Positions 27,201 to 41,120 of a stretch of 64,000 bases of DNA are shown here, one piece after another. The translations under genes were made by a program, and so were the position numbers. The DNA is taken from positions 1,612,001 to 1,676,000 of the forward strand of contig CM062382.1 of assembly GCA_031310005.1 (NCBI GenBank), given 5' to 3'. Under the pieces are notes generated by a model. That model was not told the origin of the DNA. It saw only the letters and a list, made by a program, of their open reading frames with translations, and searched no databases. Position 1 is the first letter of the stretch; the number at the start of each line of letters is the position of its first letter. The stretch comes from Dactylellina haptotyla. Taxonomy: Eukaryota; Ascomycota; Orbiliomycetes; Orbiliales; Orbiliaceae.

Positions 27201-30200
27201 AAATAAAATTATAAAAAAAAAAATTACTGTAAAATTTATAAATAAATAAAATATTTTATAAATATAATAAAAACTTATAATTATTAACTCTATATATAAA
27301 TTTTATATTATAATTATTTACTAAGTAATAAATATTCTACTATCTAAAAATTATTTATTATATTAATAATTATAAAAGATATTATTATTAACCTTAATTT
27401 ACTAATAATTTTATTAAAAATTATATTTTAAATAAATATATTTAATAAATTATTACTATAAAAAAACTAAAACATTATCTTTAAATAATATTTAAATTAA
27501 ATTTAAAATAATATTAAAAGCTATTAAACTTATAAAATCAAAATAAATATTTATATAAAATATATAAATTTTAAAATTTTATATTTATAAAAATTAATTA
27601 TTAAAAATTATAAACATTTATTATATTAAAACATACACACTAATTATAAATTTATATATAATATAAATATTATTAATAATTATTATTTAAAATTTATATA
27701 TTTATTAATTTAATATTAAAATTATTTTTATATATAATACTATTATTATTAAAAAATAATAATAATACTATTTAAAAATTATAAAATATAAAAAAATAAA
27801 AATATTATTATTATTTAAATCCTATATAATTTAAAATAAACATTTTATTTTAAAATAAAAAATTAAATTCTAATTATTAAATATAAATTTTCTATTTTTA
27901 TAAAAAAATATTATCAATATTTATTTTATATTTTAAAATATAATAATTATATACATATATTAATAATTTTAAAATAATATTATTAAATTTTCATAATTTA
28001 AAAACAAAAATAATTTTATAAAAAAGTATTAATTACTAATTTAAAAAAATAAAATAATTTTTAAAATTATAAATATAATATAATTAAATTATTAAATTTT
28101 TATAAATTAACTAAAATAATATTATAAAAGAGTTAAACACTTTAATATATAAATCAAAAAATTAAATATATTTTTATAATTAGAATATAATTTTCTAAAA
28201 ATAATAATTATTTAAATTAAATATAAAAAATATATATATATAATAATAAATTAAATCTATTTATATAATTTATAAATTAAACCAATATACTAATATACTT
28301 ATAAAAAAATATTAAAAACAATAATATAAATATATTAGTATTATTTAAAAAGTATATATAAATAAATTTTATATTATAATTATAATAATATTATAAAAGA
28401 ATAATTTTTATTAATTTTAAAAATACAATAATATTAATTAGGTATAAATTTATAAATTAAAAAATATTATAAAATTAATTTTTAATTATATATTTATTAA
28501 GTAATATAATAGATTAAAATAATAAATTATAAAAATAATTATAAAATTTTTTATTAAAATAAAATTTTTATCAAAATAAAATTTTTATTAAAATAAATTA
28601 TTATTAAAATAATTATTAAATAAAAATTATTATTTTTAATTATATTAAAATAAAAAAATTTAATTAAATTTTTCATTAATAATATTTATAAAAATAAAAT
28701 TAAAAATAATTTTTTTCTATCATTTATAATTATATATATAAATATTATTATATAAATATTATTAATAAAATTAATAATATTTAAACATACAATATTAAAT
28801 ATTTTTAAATATATAAATAAATATTATAATATATTTTATATTAAAATATTATAACTTTAAATATTTAATAACTAATAGAATAATAAAAATTTTATTAAAA
28901 TTTTTATAAATTTATATTTTAAAATAAATTACTTTTTAAAAAATATAAAATCTTTATTTATAATAATAAATATAAATAATATATAAATAAATATATTAAT
29001 ATATATTAATAAGAATATTTATAAATTAAATTATAATAATTAATAAATATATTATTAATATTAATTTATTTTATTATATAATTTTATATATTAATATATA
29101 TATTTAATTAATAATTATATAAAAAAAATACTTAATAATTTATATAATTTTATATATTTATTTTATATGTAATAAATTAACTCTATTATAATATTTATTA
29201 AATTAAGTAAAAATATAAATATATTTATAAATTTTATATTCCAAATATTATAATTATAAATTTATATAAATAATATATTATTTATTTTTATTAATATTAT
29301 AATTAATTATATTTAAAAGATTTTAATATTAAGATTAATAAGTAAATAAAAAATTAAAAAATAACATAATATTAATATTATTATCTAATTTTTATAATAT
29401 ATTAATAATAATATAATTATTTAAAAGTAAATCTATTAATATTATATTATAAATTATATTAATTAAATTATTAATATTGCAAATATATATTTATAAAGTA
29501 ATTATTTAATAATATTATAATTTTTAAATATAATAAGTTATAAAGAATTATAAATTATATAATTAATATTAAGATTTTTATTATTTAAAGTTTAATAATA
29601 TAATTTTATTAAATATATATTAATATATAAATAGATATTAAATAATTAACTTACTTTAAATATAATTTATATTTATAAATACATAAAAAGTATACTTACC
29701 TAAATAGATTATAAACATTATTATATATATATAATTATTATCATATTAATATAATAATTAATAATAAATATATTAATTAAAAATCATTATATTATAGTAT
29801 TAAAATAGTATTTCTTAGTTATAAAAATAAAAATTATATTAAATTAAAAATAAAAAAATAAAATATATATATAAAATAAATAAAATTATTTAATAAAATT
29901 AATAAATAATAAAATTATATTTAAAATTTACTATTTTAAAAAAATCATTTATTAAATATACATTTCTATTTTATTATAAAATTTTAAAAATTATTATACT
30001 AATTTTAAATTTATACAACTTTTAAACTAAAAATATAAATTATTATTTCTAACTATAGTTTATTATATTAAAATAATAAAAATATTATTAATTTTATATA
30101 TTAACTATTTAAACTATATATATATATATATTATTAATTTTTATTATTTAAATTATATAAAATATAATTATAATAAAGATTACCATTTATAAATCTAATA

Positions 30201-30451
30201 ATATAATAAATTTTTATATTATATTTAATATTTTTTTTACTTATTTATAATAAAATAATTAAAAGAAATTAGTAAACTCTATAATAAAAATTATATAATT
30301 TTAATTTTTTATTTTAAATAAAAAAATAATTGTTATAATAAATTAATTATTAATATTATTTTTAACTATTTTAAAATTAATATTATAAAATTACTGTTTT
30401 ATATATTTTAAAATTATATAAATATTATATTAATATTATTATAAATTAGAA

Positions 30452-30618
30452 TATAAAAATTATATATTAAATTATATAAATTAAATTTATTTATATTATT
30501 TTATATATATATTTATAAAGTAGATTTAATATATTATAATTCTAAATTATTAAATATCAACTTTATAGGCTCATACCTATATATGATTAGTGATACTGCT
30601 ATAGCTGAAGCTTCTACA
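30452..30618 (+). repeat. 3' LTR of copia fossil B
   Basis: This LTR is 167 bp and ends CTGAAGCTTCTACA with its last 45 bases almost unmutated, as in A. The preserved parts of the 5' and 3' LTRs are at opposite ends of the unit. Confidence 0.88.
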
Positions 30619-32277
30619 ATAGTAAATAAGTTATAATTAAAAAATCTTTTTTACTAATTTTTTTAATTAATATTTATTTTATAATTAATTATAAAAATTT
30701 AATAAAAGATATGATAATAGTGTTGGTATTAATATTTAAAATATAAAATTATTTAAAATATATTATAAATTTTTTATAATAAAATTTTTAAATTCTTTAA
30801 ATTCTTTAATCTTATTATTGTTATTATTATTTTAAAAAAAAATTAATTATATTTAATAATTTTTTAATAAAAAAGCTAACCTATATATTAATATCATTTT
30901 TTCCTACATAATTAATATTAACAAATTTAATTTTAATAAAAAATATATTTGTTAACATAAATTATTATTTAAATAATAAATATTTAAAAGACTAAAAGAA
31001 ATTAATCATAGTCTTTTAAAATAAAATGATAGTTTAATAAAAGCTTTTAAATTTAATTCTTTTTATTTAAATAATAATTTTTAATAAATAAATATAATTT
31101 ATTAATTATAATTAATATAATTGAAAATTTGATAATTTTCTTTAATTAAAATTAATATTAAAATTTTGGTATATTTATTGATTAACTATTAAAATATTTA
31201 AATTAATAAATAGTGTTTATTTAATAATTAAATTAATATATTTTAATAATATAAATATTTAGTAATAATAATTTGTTTAAATATTATTATTAATATTTTT
31301 TTTTTATAAAAATTTGTAAATATTTTTTTATTAAATTAATTATATATTTTTAATTAATATTTAATATTTATTAGGGTCTTTTTTTTTTTTTTTACAAATT
31401 GTTATATTTCAAAAGAAAAAAATATTTTAATTTATAAAATTGTTTTTAATGTAATTAAATAATTATTAATAATTTAATTTATATAATTATAATATTAAAT
31501 TATAAAATAAACTTTAATAAAACTATAAATGTATTTTAAAACATTAAAATTCCTTAATATTTAGAAATTAATAATAAATTTTTAAAAATTATATTAAATA
31601 ATATATTAAAATTTTATTAATTTACAAATTTTTTCTTTATTATTATTTAAAATATAATTTATAAATTTAAAATATTTAGGTATATTAATAATCGATTTAG
31701 ATTTAGTTAAAGATTTTAATTATTTATATTTTTTAAAAAAAATTAATTAGTTTAATATATATAAAAGTGTATTAAAATATAAATTATAAAAATTAAATTT
31801 TAATAAAAAAATAAATTAAATATTAGTTAATTGGTAGAAGTTTATTAATATAAATTTAATTTTTATTATTAAAATTAAAATAATAAATTTTATTTTATTT
31901 TGATAATATTTAAAATTTAAATTTTATTTTAAATTATTATAATAATAATAATTTTATTAAATTTTTATAAAAAATATTTTTTTAAATTATTAATATTTAC
32001 TTTACACATAAAATAAAATTTAATATTAATATTAAAAATTTTATTATATCTTATATAATTTACAATTTAATTATATAATTAAAATATATAGTAATGTTTA
32101 TAATTATTTATATATTTAAAATTAATATTAAATTTTATTAAATTTTTATTATTTTTTGAAAAATTATAATTATTTAAAAATTAAAAATCTTATATATAAT
32201 ATTTTAAATATTAATAGAAATTTAAAACTTTTATTTCTTTATAAAAAATTTTTTTTTCAATAAAATAAAAAATAATA

Positions 32278-32516
32278 CTAGAAGAGCGGCGTCGCCATAC
32301 TTAAATCCAACTGAAAAAAACTCACTTTAAAGTAGTGTTATTTATTTAAATAAATTACTTCTTTTGGTAGTTCTTTTGGTAATCTTAGTAGTTTTATATA
32401 ATTATATAAATTATTATATTGGCGGCCAAGCACAGCCATAAAAACAACACATTTTTGAACCCTGGGGAAAATCGGAATCGGATGCGTAACCATTGTCCCT
32501 TCCTTTCAGTCGGGCA
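32278..32516 (-). mobile_element. 239 bp unmutated insert in C2, possibly Helitron-like
   Basis: The exact ends are shown by the empty site in C1 (about 18826-18840). Removing the insert rejoins AATAATA to TAAAAA with no target duplication. Read on the minus strand it ends CTAG, preceded 6 bases earlier by the small hairpin GGCGACGCC. The insertion falls between A and T. Those three traits fit a short non-autonomous Helitron, but the 5' end reads TGCCCGAC rather than the usual TC, so the class is uncertain. Base composition is near normal, unlike everything around it. No coding sequence is present. Confidence 0.6.
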
Positions 32517-35500
32517 TAAAAAATAATTATAAAAATATTAAAAATTAATTATAAACATTAAAAAACAAATTATTAATTATAATATAGATTAATTAAAAAA
32601 TTTTATTTTTAAAAAAATTTATAAAATATATTACATCTAATATATAAATTATTAAAATAAAAGTAAATCTATTTAATAAAATATTTTATAAAATAATTAA
32701 TATTTAATTAAATATAAAAATTTATTACAATATTTAATTAAATATAAAAATTTATTATAATATAATAATTAAATATTTAAGTTTCTTATTATTAATCTAT
32801 TTAATACATTTTTAAATAAAAATATATACTAAACTCTTAGTATATATTAATTATTTAATTAAATATAAAATATAATTTATAAAATTTTTATAAAAATATT
32901 TAATAATTATATTTATTTTTTATTTATTAATTATATTAAATTTAAAATTAAGATTAATATTTTCTATTATTAAATTAATCTATTTTTAAATATATAATAA
33001 AATAAAATAAAATATTTTTAAACTATAATTTTATATTAAAATATATATTAATAATTATTTTAAAAAGCTTAAATTAAGTAAATAATTTTATTATATTTTA
33101 ATTTTAAAATTTTAAATAACTTTAATAATTAATTAATAATTTAATAGAAAAAAATTATTTATCAATTTTTTAATATTTAAAAATATATTTATTTAAGTAT
33201 TAAATTAAAGTGAAAAACTTTTTTAAAAAATATTTAAAATATTATAATCTAAAAAAAAATTAAATAAATATTATTCACCATCAATATATATTATATTATC
33301 CAAAAGTAATATTATAATTATTAAAATATTTTTTCATATCTATATATTAATTTTTTATTTAAATAATTTGGTGTAATATTAATATTTATAAATTTATATA
33401 AATAGTATATTATATAAAATTGTAATTTAAAAGTTAAAATAAAATGTTAAATGTTAAAAAATATTAAAAAGAGACTTTAAAAAAAAAATTTAATAAAAAA
33501 ATAATCAATATTAATTGTTTAATAGAAGTTATAAATAAATTTGTAAATTTTAATAGTAAAAAAATTAAAATTAAAAATATTAATATTTATTAAAAGGTTA
33601 AATTAAAATTATTAATTTTAAATTAGTTTTATATAAATATAAAAGTATTAAATTTTTAAATATTTTTAAAAGGTGATAGAGTTTTCTATGTATTTTATAT
33701 TATAATTAATTTAAAATAAAATATTAATAAAATATATATATAAATTTTTATTATAACTTTTAAAATAAATATATTGATTAAAAAACTATTTAAATAATAT
33801 ATTATATTTTTAATATTTGGTTTTAATTTTTAATTTTTTTTTTAATTATTAATATTTAAAATAAATTTATATATATATATAAATTTTAATTAAAATTTAT
33901 TAAAAATTAGATTTTATTATTAAATAATTTTTTAATTCTTAGTGTTAATAAAAATTAATTATTGGATAATATTGGTTTTTATATTTAAAATTTAAGTAAT
34001 TATTTTTATATTAATTTATAAAATATTTATTTTAATATTAGAATTTATATATTTTAAATTTAATAATATGAATTATTATTATTTGCTAAAAACTCATACT
34101 TATAATTTTATAATTATTTTTAATATATTTTTACAATTAATCAAAAATATTAGTAAATTGAGAAAAAGAAACTTTCTTAATTAATTTTAAATTTTAATAT
34201 TAATTAAAATTATAAATTAAAACCTTATTAAAATTTCTTAATATATTAATAATTAAATAAAACCAAAAAGATTTAAAAAATCAATAATAAATTTTAATTT
34301 ATATAATTATTTCTAAATTTTTTAAATTATATTTTTAAATTTTTTTTAAAATTATATTTTTAAATTTTTAAATATAAATATTAATTTAATACTAATACTT
34401 TCTATAATAAAAATAAAATAATTAATAGATTTTAAAAATTATAATAAATATTAATAAATTAAATATTATTATTACTTTATTCTTTTTTATTCTTAAAAAT
34501 ATAAAAAAAATAAAAATAAAAAAAAAATAAAAATAAATTAAAAAGATAAATTTTAAAATAATAATAATAAAAATAATATAATTATATATAATTTTATAAA
34601 TATTAATTATAAATTTATTAATATTTTTACTAATTATTTTATTATTAAAAAATATTAATAAATATAAATTGTAAAAGATAATAAGGTGGATTGATAAAAA
34701 ATAATAATAATAAAAAGATAATTATTAAAAAAGATTAAAATATAGGTTAATAAATATTTTATATATTTAATTTTTATAAAATATTAATAATTTTATAATA
34801 ATTTTATAATAATACTTATTGATATAACTATAAAATAAGATTTTAATTTTATTTTAAATAATAATAATAAGCAAATTAAAAATACCAATAAAATAATTAT
34901 TTAATAATTTTTATAAAAATAAAAATAAAATATTTTATTTTAAAATTTTATATTAATGTCGTAATATTCATTAATTAACAATATATAAATAATAAGTATA
35001 TAAAAATAAACAATATAAAAATAATAATTAATTTCAATTTAAAAAACTTAACTATATATATTTAAAATTTTAAAATAATATTAATTTTAAAATTTTAAAT
35101 TATAATATATATATTAAATATTAAAAATTAAAATAAAATATTAATAAACTTTATAAAGTCAATTTATTATATACTAATTATATTTATCAATAAAATAAAA
35201 AAATAATTTATAATTTATAATAAAATAAAAAAATAATAATTTTTGTTTTATAAAATTTAATAAAACAAAAAATTAATTAAAGATATTAGAAATCAGATAT
35301 TAATTATTAATTAGTTAATATAATATAAGAAAATTATTTGTTTTATATTTTTAATAATTAATATTTTACAAAATAAAATATTTAAGTTTAAAAAAAAAAT
35401 ATTTATAAAAAAATAAAACTCCATCTAATTTAAAGTAAAATTAAATATAATCATTGTTGATAATTAAAATTATTAAAAGTCTAATATTTATCAATAATAA

Positions 35501-35957
35501 TCCTGTTAAGTCCTACTTTATCAAAATAAATTTTTATTTTAAATATTTTTAAAATTAAAAATTTTAAAAATAACTTTAATAAGTACTATCTTATTTAATA
35601 AAATTATTTTATTTTAAATAAATTATTTTAAAATTATAGGAAGTAAATAAAAAAAGTAATAATATAAAAAAATTTAAAATTTAAAATTTAAAAAAAATTT
35701 AAAATTATATAAATTAAAATATATAAATTATTATTAAATAATTTTAATTTTTAATATATTTCTATTTAATTAATTATTTTTAAAAAATTGATATTAGTTT
35801 ATTTTTATTATCTATAATCCAACAATATAAATAAAAACTATTATTTATATAATATATTTAAATAAAATTATTAACTTTATTATTAATAAAATATTAAAAC
35901 AAATTCTTAAAAAATAATTTAAGATTGATAGATGGTAATTATAAAATAATAATAAAT

Positions 35958-36063
35958 CTTATAATTTTAAATATTATTAATTTAATTTAAATCTTATAAT
36001 TTTAAATATTATTAATTTAATTTAAATCAATATAATTTTAAATATTATTAATTTAATTTAAAT
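35958..36063. repeat. Tandem triplicate of a 35 bp unit private to C2
   Basis: Three near-identical units of 35 to 36 bp follow each other. C1 has one (about 22336-22372). It is a local slippage product that postdates the split of the C copies. Confidence 0.85.
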
Positions 36064-36266
36064 CAATATAATTATAAATATTATAAATAATAATAATAAT
36101 TAAGTTTATATATATTTAAAATTAAATTATACTAATCTAATAAATACTAATAATTATATATTTTTATTATATTTTAAATTAAAATAATATATTCAAAATA
36201 TAGTTTATAAAATTATATTAAATTAATAATAATTAAAATAAATAAAAAAGTTTTAAATAAATTATT

Positions 36267-39200
36267 AACATTTAAATATTATTGATAATATATTTTGTAT
36301 GAGATGTTTAAACTTAAAATATTTTAAACTTTTAATTAAAATATTTATTTTAAATTTTAATATACTTAATTTTAAATTTAAATTTTAATTTATAAATATT
36401 GATATAATTTACTAAGTTTTATTGTATTATTTATTTAAAAATATAAATTTAAAATATAAAATATAGTTATATAATTAAAATTATATATTAACATATATAT
36501 ATGTTAATATTTTTAATTAATATTAAAATAATATAAATTAAAAAATTATAATATAATTTAAAAATATAATTTTATAAATGATATAAAAAACTAAATTTTA
36601 TAATTTAAAATAAAAAAATATGTTTTATAAATAATTAAATAATTCCTAAGTTTATAGAATTATTAATAATAATTTTTAAAATTAAATATTATTATTTTTA
36701 ATTATAATTTTTAATATAAATAATTATTAAATTATTTTATTAAATATTATAATAAGATAATTTTCTATACAATTTAAATTATCTTTAAAATATTTTTTTA
36801 AATTAAAATTAAATTTAAATAGATTATTTTAGATGATTTTTAAATAGACTAATATATTAAAATTTTAGATAATAAAGTTTATTATTTTTAATATTAATAA
36901 ATTTTTATAAAATTTTAATTAAAATAAAATTAATATTTTAAATTATAATAACATATATTGAAGTTTAAATTTATAATTAATTTTTTTAAATTTTTTTTTT
37001 AATTTATTTAATATTAAATATTTTTAATTTTCTATTATTAATTGATTTTTTTAATAATATAGAATATAATTTTATTTTATATTATTATTTTTTATTAATT
37101 AATCCATTTTTATATATTATTATAAATTTGGTGGTTAATTTTAGTTTTAAATTTTTAAATAATATATATTTAATAAAAAAGAAAGATAATGAAATAAATA
37201 TATATAATATTAATTTTAAAAATAAAATAAATTTAACAATAATATTAATAAATTGTTAAATTTAAATTTAATTAAAAATTTATAAGATTTTAAATTATAA
37301 ATAAATAATAAAATATAAAAAATTTTAAAAAACTAAATTAATTTTAATTTTAAAATTATAATTATTTAAATTTGTAAAATATTAATTTATTTTTAAAATA
37401 TTAAAAATTTAAAATTTTTATTATCTATTTTAATTAATATTGGATTTATAAAAATTATAAATAAAATATTTATATATATAAATAAATAATAAAAAAATAA
37501 AAATAATCCTATTTTAAAATATTTAAAAATTATTAAAATATAAGATTAAATATTAATTAATTTAATAAATATAAAATATTAAAATTTTAATATATTATAC
37601 ATTTATTAAAAAATATTAAATAATTAATACCTCATATCATCTAAATATAAAATTTAACAAAGAATACTATAAATTATATATATTTATTTATTTTTTATAT
37701 ATAATAATTAAATATTAATCTTTATTTTAAAATAATTTATTTTTATATAATTATATAAATATAGTATAATCCTTGGCCTTAATTTTTATAAACTTAATTT
37801 ATTTTATTTAAAAAATATATATAATTATTTAATATTTTAAAATTTACTTACTTAATTAATTAATAAATAATAAATTTATTATTACATCATTTTTAATATA
37901 ATATGATTGATACTTTTCTTTATATAATATTAATAATATATTTATTTTATTTATATTATATATATATTTTAAATTTTGGTTTTATTTTTTATACTATATA
38001 TTTATTTTAAATTTTAGTTTAATTACTAATATTTAATAAAAATTTATAATATTAATTAATATTATTATTTGTAAATAAAAAATTATAAATTAAAAAATTT
38101 AAAATAAAAAAAAGTAATAAAAAAGTAATTAAATTTTAAAAAATTTTTAAAAAAATTTAAAATAAAAAAATTTAAAATTTATTATAGTTTTTAAAATAAT
38201 TGTATGAAAATATTTATTAATTTTAAAAAAATTAAGAAATATTATTAAATGAATGATGATGAAAAAATGATTTTAATAAAAAAAATTAAGAATTGGTGGA
38301 GTTTTTAAGTTTTCAATACATAAATTACAAAAATTAAAAAATAATAATAAAAAGGTTATAAATTGATTTTTTAAAAAATAAAAATTGGTTAAACGTTGAA
38401 AAGTGTAAAAAATTTAAATTTAAATTTAAAAATATAAATTAGAATAAAATAAATTTTTTTATATATTTTAATAATTTATATTGAATATAGAAATATTAAA
38501 AAATAAAAAAAAGGTAAATTTAATAAATATTATAAATATTTTTTTAAAAATTTATTTAAATATTTTAAATTTAATAAGTTAATATATATATATATATATT
38601 ATATTAATATATATAATATAATATTATAAAATATTTAAATAATTAATAAAAAAAATTTTAATTTTAGGGTAAAAAAATATAACAATTTATTATTAATATA
38701 TATTATTAATAAATGAAAATAAAATAATTTATATAGAAAAAATAAGTAAAAATGGTAAAGATAGAAAAAAAAAATTATTATTATTATTAAAATTAAAATT
38801 AATTAAAAAATAATAATATAAATATAATAATGATAATGATGAAGATGATGATGATAATAATAATTAAAATAAAAATAATAAAAAAGAAAATAAAGAAGAA
38901 AAAAAGAATATAAAATAAATATATAAAAAAAATTAATAAATATTATGTTTTTTAAAAAAAATAAAAAATAAAAGTTTTAAAAAAAATAAATAAATTAAAA
39001 AAATTATTAAAAAAATAAGATATTAGTAATAGTGGTAATATTTAAAATAATAATAATAATAATAAATAAATAAAAATAATAAATTAATTAAAAATATTAA
39101 AATTATGAAAAGATTTTTAAATTTAAATAATTTTAATACTAAAAAATATATTAAACATATTTATTAAATTATATATATTAATTTAATACATAAAATAGTT

Positions 39201-40019
39201 AAAAATTTTTAATATATTAGTTATATTATTAAAGTTTATAATAAAGAATAATTTATAAAAAGTAAAATATATTAAATATAGAAAAAGATAGGATTTTTAA
39301 TTATAATTCTAATTATTTAAAGTAATAGAAGATTAAAATATTATTTAAGTAATTATTTTAATAAGGTTTAAATTAAAAAATAATAAATATAGAAATAATA
39401 TAAATAAAATTAATTATAAATATTATTAAATATAATAAATTAAATTATAAGAACTTAATTTTATTAAAATTAAATTATAAAATTTATATATATAATAATT
39501 TTAATAAAAATAAAGTAAATTTAATTATAAAAAATCATTAAATTTTTACTAATTAAAATAATTAATACAAATAGGAATAAAAGTTTTAATTTTTTTATAA
39601 TAATAACATTTATATATAAATTAGTATTTATTATCAATAAATATATTAAAAAAGTATTTAATATAGTTATATAGAATTGTTTAAAAATAAAAAATTTATA
39701 ATATAATATAAATATAATAAAAAGTAAAAAATTAATTAATAATTTAAACTAAACAACCAAAAAGATTATGTAACTTTTATAAATAAATAATATATATTAT
39801 AAAATAAATTAATATTTATAATAATTATATATAAATATGATTTATTTGTTAATAAAATTATATAATAATTATTAAATAAGTTTTAATTTATTAATAATAT
39901 AATATTAAATTTTATATAATGAAAAGTATTTATTTATTAAAATAATGTATTTTTATATTTTAAAATTAAAATTAACATATATATATATTAATATAATATA
40001 TTTTTTAATTATATTATAT
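36267..40019 (+). mobile_element. Probable interior of the hAT-like element
   Basis: The plus strand is rich in A and G and poor in C. A coding-like start lies near 38251, reading MNDDEKMILIKKIKNWWSF before it degenerates. An acidic-basic low-complexity piece follows at about 38830-38915 (NDNDEDDDDNNN then Lys and Glu). No catalytic domain could be recognised. The region runs up to the repeat-rich zone at 40020-40287, so I tentatively join it to the left end at 23623. Otherwise it is simply an unassigned relic. Confidence 0.3.
38251..38310 (+). pseudogene. Start of a degraded coding region
   Basis: An ATG is followed by 19 open codons with an acidic start (MNDDEK) and a Trp-Trp pair, after which stops become frequent in the same frame. 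Downstream pieces such as KGYKLIF remain readable. The composition suits an N-terminus mutated by G-to-A and C-to-T change. There are no recognised relatives. Confidence 0.3.
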
Positions 40020-40287
40020 AATACTATATAGTAATTTAAATAAATATTACTATTCTATTTATTATATTATATTAAATTTACCATACTATTTACTATATTA
40101 TTTAAAAAAAAAATTTACCATTATTATATTATTTAAAATTAAATTTATTATATTATTTATTATATTATTTTTAAAAAATTTTTCCATATTATATACTATT
40201 ATTATTTACAAAAATAAAATTACTATATCATTTACTATTACCATATAATAATAGTATAATATAGTATAATTTTACCATACTACACTA
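40020..40287. repeat. Subterminal array of ACTATT / TACCATA motifs
   Basis: Diverged copies of a motif like TACCATACTATTTACTATA recur about every 40 to 60 bases, for example near 40080, 40120, 40185, 40235 and 40275. Clustered short repeats next to an end are typical of hAT transposase binding zones. The final bases TACCATACTACACTA end at 40287. Confidence 0.5.
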
Positions 40288-41053
40288 AATATTTATAATT
40301 GTTAATAAATATTTTTATATTTTTAAAATATATTAAATTTGAAAACAAATATAATAAATAATAATTTATAATTAAAAATAATAATTTATTATATTTTTTT
40401 TAAAATTAAAATAAAATATTTAAATAAGAATGAAAGATTTTAATAGAATTTATAAAATTTATTATTAAATATTTTATTTTTTAATTATTTATATTTTTAG
40501 ATTTATATGTATATTTAGAATTTTTTAAAATAATTTTATTAAAAATAATTTTTTTATTATAGATTTTTAAAGTTTATTATTAAATCTATATTATTTATAT
40601 TTAATTTTTTTTTTAAAATAATAAAACTTTATTAACAATATATATTTATATTATATAATTATTATATTAATATTATTTATATTTTCTTTTTTTAAAAATT
40701 TTTTAAATTTTTTAACAAATTCTTTAAATTTTTTAACAAATTCTTTATATTTTTTATTAAATTTTTAATAATAATATTAGTATACATATTATTTAAATAT
40801 ATTAGTAAAATGATTAATTTATTTTTAAAATAATTTTTTTTAGACTTAGTATACCTTTTAATAATTTTTTAATATTTAATATAATTTAATCAATTTAATT
40901 AAGTTTTATAATTTAATAATGGTAAATTAATTTTATTTATGGATGCTACGTGATAGTTGGATGTAATGTTCAAAGATATTCCATAAAAAGAGTACTAGGC
41001 AAATTATACCTTTATAACAATGTTAAGCAAGTAAGTAAACAATAATATAAATA
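40288..41053. other. Spacer with a less mutated island
   Basis: No gene is present. From 40940 to about 41040 the sequence keeps a moderate G and C content (GGATGCTACGTGATAGTTGG and onwards). It is not matched elsewhere in the window. It may be single-copy DNA caught between two elements. Confidence 0.45.
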
Positions 41054-41120
41054 TAGTAAAACCTATAATCCATAATTTTTTTAAACAGATAAACTATCTA
41101 AATGGCAGACTATGATCTAA
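41054..41120 (+). mobile_element. pogo/Fot1-like terminal inverted repeat (candidate)
   Basis: Directly after a TA dinucleotide the sequence reads TAGTAAAACCTATAATCC, which resembles the CAGTAAAACC-type ends of pogo-group Tc1/mariner elements after one transition. The first 65 bases keep G and C (GGCAGACTATGATC). A matching opposite end was not found, so the element may be truncated or its far end mutated beyond recognition. Confidence 0.3.

Larger units (their letters stand above)
24118..30618 (+). mobile_element. Ty1/copia fossil B, full length
   Basis: This 6501 bp element has 167 bp LTRs at both ends (24118-24284 and 30452-30618). The internal part aligns with A from about 26250 onward and with the reverse complement of D from its LTR onward. 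The position equivalent to the reverse transcriptase YVDD-type motif is 29263-29274, shortly before the 3' LTR as in copia. The layout is whole, but the coding capacity is destroyed, with many breaks. The 5 bp flanks (AAAAT and ATAGT) do not form a clear target duplication. The plus strand has kept C and lost G. The first 45 bases of the 5' LTR are nearly unmutated. Confidence 0.88.
30619..36266. repeat. Long repeat unit C, copy 2
   Basis: This is the partner of 17020-22560 in the same orientation. It begins immediately after the 3' LTR of copia B, while C1 begins 2.3 kb after the 3' LTR of copia A. It carries a 239 bp insert at 32278-32516 that C1 lacks, and private tandem duplications near 32700-32760, 34320-34370 and 35958-36063. 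The right half of the plus strand is G-biased, as in C1. No domain was recognised. Confidence 0.75.

Noticed and set aside
32278-32350. tRNA-derived SINE head in the 239 bp insert
   Set aside because: A GGTTCAAA-like word exists on the minus strand, but no A box at proper spacing and no tail or target duplication were seen. The Helitron-like reading fits the ends better.
36483-36510. Short ACATATATATATGT palindrome
   Set aside because: A simple AT dinucleotide palindrome is expected by chance in this composition.
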